This document shows positions 63,455 through 64,000 of a stretch of 64,000 bases of DNA, one piece after another (positions within the stretch are counted from its first letter, which is position 1; every line of letters begins with the position of its first letter). The stretch is taken from NCBI RefSeq assembly GCF_020080835.1, contig NC_058161.1:6550001-6614000 (forward strand), read 5' to 3'. The notes beneath the pieces were generated by a model, which was not told the origin of the DNA, searched no databases, and saw only the letters and a program-made list of their open reading frames with translations. The stretch is from Cotesia glomerata. Lineage: Eukaryota; Arthropoda; Insecta; Hymenoptera; Braconidae. Both the position numbers and the translations under genes were made by a program.

Positions 63455-63693
63455 AAGGAAGGTAGTTAACACCTTAGCCACTAGAAGGAAAAGCAGTAGC
63501 TAGTTCCTCCCCTCACGAAGTAATGCCTGACGGCGGTTCCCATCAGGGATTAGAGGAAAGAAGAAAAGAGGTTTAGGGTTTAGTGAGTAGGGGCGTTAGC
63601 GTCGAGTTTTAGTATGACGCTGCGTCGAGTCTTCACATATCCAGGCGAAATAGCTATGCCTGGAATCCGCAAAAAGGATTCCCCCCTCTGAAA

Positions 63694-63871
63694 ACACACA
63701 CACACACACACACATACATACAGATACAGTGGCAACCTCGCGGGAGTAGTCAGGGAAGCTTCCTATGACCTTCAAACGTCGAGATCTGATGAAAACTCGA
63801 TTTTTGCAAAACGGGGTGAAAACAATAACTTCCCGATTTTTAAAAATCTTCGATTTTCTTAGTGGGAAGTT
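63694..63871 (+). repeat. ~0.9-kb repeat, copy B, right part after the LINE
   Basis: Begins in (CA)n (63694-63713) followed by ACATACATACAGATACAG, then collinear with copy A: GGCAACCTCGCGGGAGTAGT, GGGAAGCTTCCTA, CGTCGAGATCTGATGAAAAC and the hairpin AACTTCCCG...TGGGAAGTT end. Confidence 0.8.
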
Positions 63872-64000
63872 TAAATTTGTAAACGCGATTAAAAAGGAAG
63901 AGAACACAATTAATAAAGAAAGAATAATATTATCTAAAAATTAACTTGACATGATTTCTTCCAAAAACATCAGTGATTTTATCACAAATTTTGTTCTCTT
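63872..64000. other. terminal AT-rich flank
   Basis: Ordinary AT-rich sequence after the repeat; nothing recognised. Confidence 0.5.

Larger units (their letters stand above)
58847..63693 (+). mobile_element. R1-clade non-LTR retrotransposon inserted in a (CA)n tract
   Basis: A ~4.85-kb, GC-richer block lying exactly between the two halves of the (CA)n tract of repeat copy B. Order: 5' UTR (58847-59376), ORF1 with CCHC knuckles, overlapping ORF2 with AP endonuclease, reverse transcriptase and C-terminal zinc cluster, then a 3' UTR to 63693. This order, with a gag-like three-knuckle ORF1 and overlapping ORF2, is that of R1-clade elements. The composition contrast with the flanks marks both borders. 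Several R1-clade lineages are known to be target-specific, including to microsatellites (Waldo/Mino type), which this insertion resembles. The copy is dead: stops in both ORFs, a 110-bp insertion and an internal deletion. Confidence 0.9.

Overview
This is an AT-rich eukaryotic nuclear window with intron-containing genes and long intergenic tracts full of A/T runs, (TA)n and (CA)n microsatellites, foldback elements and decayed LINEs. The proteins look insect-like. The gene set together with an R1-clade retrotransposon would fit a hymenopteran, possibly a parasitoid wasp; that placement is inferred from general character, not from a diagnostic marker.

Layout. 1-2.6 kb: first coding exon (signal peptide) of an unidentified minus-strand gene and its CpG-richer promoter. 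8.3-11.7 kb: ETHE1 persulfide dioxygenase (minus, six exons) divergent from ribosomal protein RpS19 (plus, with a 5'-TOP leader exon). 13.2-25.2 kb: an ASAP-type Arf-GAP (plus, fifteen coding exons; BAR, PH, ArfGAP, ankyrin, proline-rich, SH3). 25.2-31.9 kb: no gene seen. 31.9-34.1 kb: Smaug/SAMD4 RNA-binding repressor (minus, five coding exons). 38.5-39.0 kb: yippee-like 5 (minus, two exons). 39.8-41.2 kb: 5'-truncated LINE reverse transcriptase with three amber stops. 43.4-47.1 kb: bobby sox/BBX HMG-box gene (minus, seven exons). 47.7-48.2 kb: probable 5' exons of a divergent plus-strand gene. 48.2-52.3 kb: no gene seen. 52.3-64 kb: repeat-dominated; an R1-clade LINE of about 4.85 kb sits inside the (CA)n tract of one copy of a ~0.9 kb repeat whose uninterrupted sister copy lies 5 kb upstream.

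The coding genes are unrelated housekeeping and regulatory genes: mitochondrial sulfide oxidation, translation, membrane/actin trafficking, mRNA repression, a yippee zinc protein and a transcription factor. They do not form a pathway.

The most distinctive unlabelled structure is a family of ~200-bp terminal-inverted-repeat elements with the core GTTAGCCGAC/GTCGGCTAAC. There are four good copies and one decayed copy, three good ones with perfect 9-bp target-site duplications and the fourth with one mismatch. All lie close to gene ends. The second is the LINE-in-microsatellite insertion, where the empty site can be read in the same window. Exon boundaries were assigned by reading splice sites and reading-frame continuity by eye; no transcripts or databases were used.
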